Of a DNA stretch of 64,000 nt, positions 62,511 through 64,000 are shown piece after piece. The notes below the pieces were generated by a model. It searched no databases. It was given only the letters and a program-made list of their open reading frames with translations, and was not told the origin of the DNA. The translations under genes and the position numbers were made by a program. The stretch comes from JAQGMJ01 sp036498945 (lineage in GTDB: Bacteria; Pseudomonadota; Gammaproteobacteria; Burkholderiales; JAEUOS01): contig DASYEQ010000036.1 of assembly GCA_036498945.1 (NCBI GenBank), positions 1-64,000 of the forward strand, in the 5' to 3' direction. The first letter of the stretch is position 1; every line of letters begins with the position of its first letter.

Positions 62511-63464
62511 TCAGGCCCGGCGCACGCGTTTTTGCTTCGCCGCGCGCCCCGAAGCCGCGCGCGGCTTCGCGGGCAGCATCAGCGTGCGGCGCGCCGTCGC
62601 CAGGAAGGCTTCGATCACAGGGTTGTCGGCGTCGGCCGCATGGGCGAATTCCAGGCCGTAGGTCGGCGGCTTGGGATCGGCCAGCTCAAGAAATTTCACG
62701 TCCCCCATTTTCATCACCTGCATCGAGGCCGGCACCAGTGCCACCCCGGCGCCGCCTGCCACCAGCGTCAGGATCACCTGCATCTGCGAGGCCTGCTGCA
62801 CCACCTTGGGATGAAAACCCGCCGCCTGGCAGGCGTGCAGCAGCGCCGCGTAGAACCCCGGCCCCTCGGAAGCGGGAAAGGCGACAAAGGCCTCCGCCGC
62901 CAGTTCGCGCAGGCGCACCGATTTCCTTTCCGCCAGCGCATGCCCGCGCGGCACCGCCAGCACGAAGCGCTGCTCGCCCAGGGTCTCCACCCGCAAGCCC
63001 TTGGTGTCGGAGAGCGGCCCGACCACGATGGCGAGGTCGACATCACCCTTGTTGAGCGCCTCCAGCTGGCGCACCGTGGTATCGGCCGAAAGCTGCAAAT
63101 GCACCGTGGGATATTCGCGCTGGAAGCGCTTGAACAGCGCCGGCAGCAATTCCAGCGCGGCGCTGGGAACGAAAGAAATCTTCAGCGAGCCTTCCATCCC
63201 GCCGGCGGCGCGCCGGGCGCGCTCCACCGCCTGCTGCGCCTGCGCCAGGATGCGCCGCGCATCCTTGAGGAAGAGGGCGCCCGCCGGTGTCAGCCTGACG
63301 TGGTGCCGGCTGCGGTCCAGCAGCGGCGCCCCCACTTCCGCCTCCAGGTGCTGGATCGACACCGAAAGCGGCGGCTGCGACATGTGCAGGCGCAGGGAAG
63401 CGCGGCGGAAATTGAGCTCTTCGGCCACCGCCACGAAATGACGCAACTGCCGCAGTTCGATCAT
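62511..63464 (-). CDS. LysR-family transcriptional regulator
   Basis: 317 residues. The N-terminal winged helix-turn-helix is MIELRQLRHFVAVAEELNFR through LHMSQPPLSVSIQHLEAEVG; the rest is a periplasmic-binding-type effector domain (about 92-300). A basic tail (ASGRAAKQKRVRRA) ends it. It is divergent from the diiron-type gene and upstream of, and in the same direction as, the Bug receptor gene, so it probably regulates both. The shared GTATTGGA motif fits this. Confidence 0.93.
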   Translation of the reverse strand: MIELRQLRHFVAVAEELNFRRASLRLHMSQPPLSVSIQHLEAEVGAPLLDRSRHHVRLTPAGALFLKDARRILAQAQQAVERARRAAGGMEGSLKISFVPSAALELLPALFKRFQREYPTVHLQLSADTTVRQLEALNKGDVDLAIVVGPLSDTKGLRVETLGEQRFVLAVPRGHALAERKSVRLRELAAEAFVAFPASEGPGFYAALLHACQAAGFHPKVVQQASQMQVILTLVAGGAGVALVPASMQVMKMGDVKFLELADPKPPTYGLEFAHAADADNPVIEAFLATARRTLMLPAKPRAASGRAAKQKRVRRA

Positions 63465-63479
63465 GCTGATTCACCTGCG

Positions 63480-63509
63480 CTATTACCGTCGAAGATAAAT
63501 AGTATTGGA
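63480..63509 (+). promoter_or_regulatory. Bipartite motif between lysR and the last gene
   Basis: CTATTA at 63480, then GTATTGGA at 63502, 22 bases apart. GTATTGGA begins 86 bases before the ATG of the plus-strand gene, the same distance as at the hydrolase gene. It is in the divergent intergenic region where a LysR regulator usually binds to control itself and its target. CAGCCTGTCCA at 63518 also recurs at 62383. Confidence 0.65.
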
Positions 63510-63587
63510 TGAATCAGCAGCCTGTCCATAGCATGGTTGTATCGGGCGCTCTCCGCGCCCGCGCCCCACCCAGAAACGAGGTAACCC

Positions 63588-64000
63588 ATGCAACCCTCAC
63601 TGCTCGAAGAAGTGGCCCAGGTGCCCAACCCCTACCCGGTGGTAAGCAAGATGGAATACCCGGACGTCTGGCGCCTATGCACCCAGGCGCGGGAACTGGC
63701 CTGGGACCCGGTTACCGACGTCGATTACTCCGACCTGGAAAAAGCCGACCTGCCGCCTGAGGTGCGCCACGCCGGCGCCGAATGGTGGAGCCTGCGCGCC
63801 TGGATGGAGCATGGCGCCACGCCCTACGGCGCCGAGCGCCTGCGCGACGCCATCTTCATGCACCAGCCTTTCGAGATCAAGCAGCACATCACCAACTTCA
63901 TTGCCGAGGAACTGCGCCACCACGAGGCCAGCTTTCGCGTCGCCGATGCCTTGGGCGGCTACGAGCCGACGCCGCGCGCCGATTACTTCAAGGACATCAT
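63588..64000 (+). CDS. Ferritin-like/diiron-type protein (truncated at window edge)
   Basis: The first 137 residues are visible, starting MQPSLLEEVAQVPNPYPVVS. A helical stretch with FIAEELRHHEASFRVA near residues 106-121 holds an ExxH-type iron ligand motif (EELRHHE), as in diiron oxygenases and other ferritin-like proteins. The second ligand set would be past the right edge, so the assignment is tentative. GAGG precedes the ATG. It is divergent from lysR and has the shared motif upstream, suggesting an oxygenase in the local catabolic pathway. Confidence 0.65.
   Translation, partial: MQPSLLEEVAQVPNPYPVVSKMEYPDVWRLCTQARELAWDPVTDVDYSDLEKADLPPEVRHAGAEWWSLRAWMEHGATPYGAERLRDAIFMHQPFEIKQHITNFIAEELRHHEASFRVADALGGYEPTPRADYFKDI

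Overview
The window is GC-rich, tightly packed bacterial DNA, almost entirely motility and signal-transduction genes. FlhDC as flagellar master regulator, the flhD-flhC-motA-motB-cheV/Y/Z/A-flhB-flhA-flhF-flhG-fliA order, a two-partner secretion locus, a Bug/TctC-type binding protein and a LysR-linked catabolic cluster together suggest a betaproteobacterium of the order Burkholderiales, perhaps Oxalobacteraceae-like. The genus cannot be fixed from this sequence. I saw no rRNA, tRNA, CRISPR array, insertion sequence or phage gene.

Layout. 1-360: start of a flagellin gene running off the left edge. 361-1194: a long non-coding region with inverted repeats. 1195-16 kb: flhDC, a small unknown gene, motA, motB, cheV, cheY, cheZ, cheA, a small acidic minus-strand ORF, flhB, flhA, flhF, a divergent flhG and fliA. 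16.0-19.4 kb: a multi-PAS histidine kinase and an Rcp1-like receiver protein. 19.4-23.9 kb (minus): a two-partner secretion transporter and exoprotein followed by a receiver-only gene. 24.0-25.6 kb (minus): flgA, flgM and flgN, with a good sigma-28 promoter for flgMN. 25.8-36.3 kb: flgBCDEFGHIJKL, closed by a strong palindromic terminator.

36.3-54 kb holds a dense group of signalling genes: a hybrid kinase with a REC-PAS-GGDEF-EAL partner, preceded by a possible 33-residue membrane peptide ORF; a degenerate receiver; a diguanylate cyclase; two tandem paralogous PAS kinases; a receiver fused to an anti-sigma-type ATPase; and a NarL-type regulator with a REC-PAS-HisKA_3 kinase. 54.2-58.4 kb: cheR, cheB, a STAS antagonist and a REC-PP2C-pseudokinase, resembling a partner-switching module. 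58.6-64 kb: a DEDD-type exonuclease-like gene and a catabolic cluster (SMP-30 lactonase, alpha/beta hydrolase, Bug receptor, LysR regulator, and a truncated diiron-type protein).

Working together: FlhDC and FliA would drive the flagellar genes. FlgM and FlgN tie late expression to hook completion. CheA/V/Y/Z/R/B form an adaptation-capable chemotaxis pathway; no separate cheW, cheD or receptor gene lies in the window. The c-di-GMP enzymes and the partner switch probably set the balance between motile and sessile states. In the last 4 kb a bipartite motif (STATWA-N16-GTATTGGA) recurs with identical spacing upstream of three genes around the LysR gene and looks like a local regulon.
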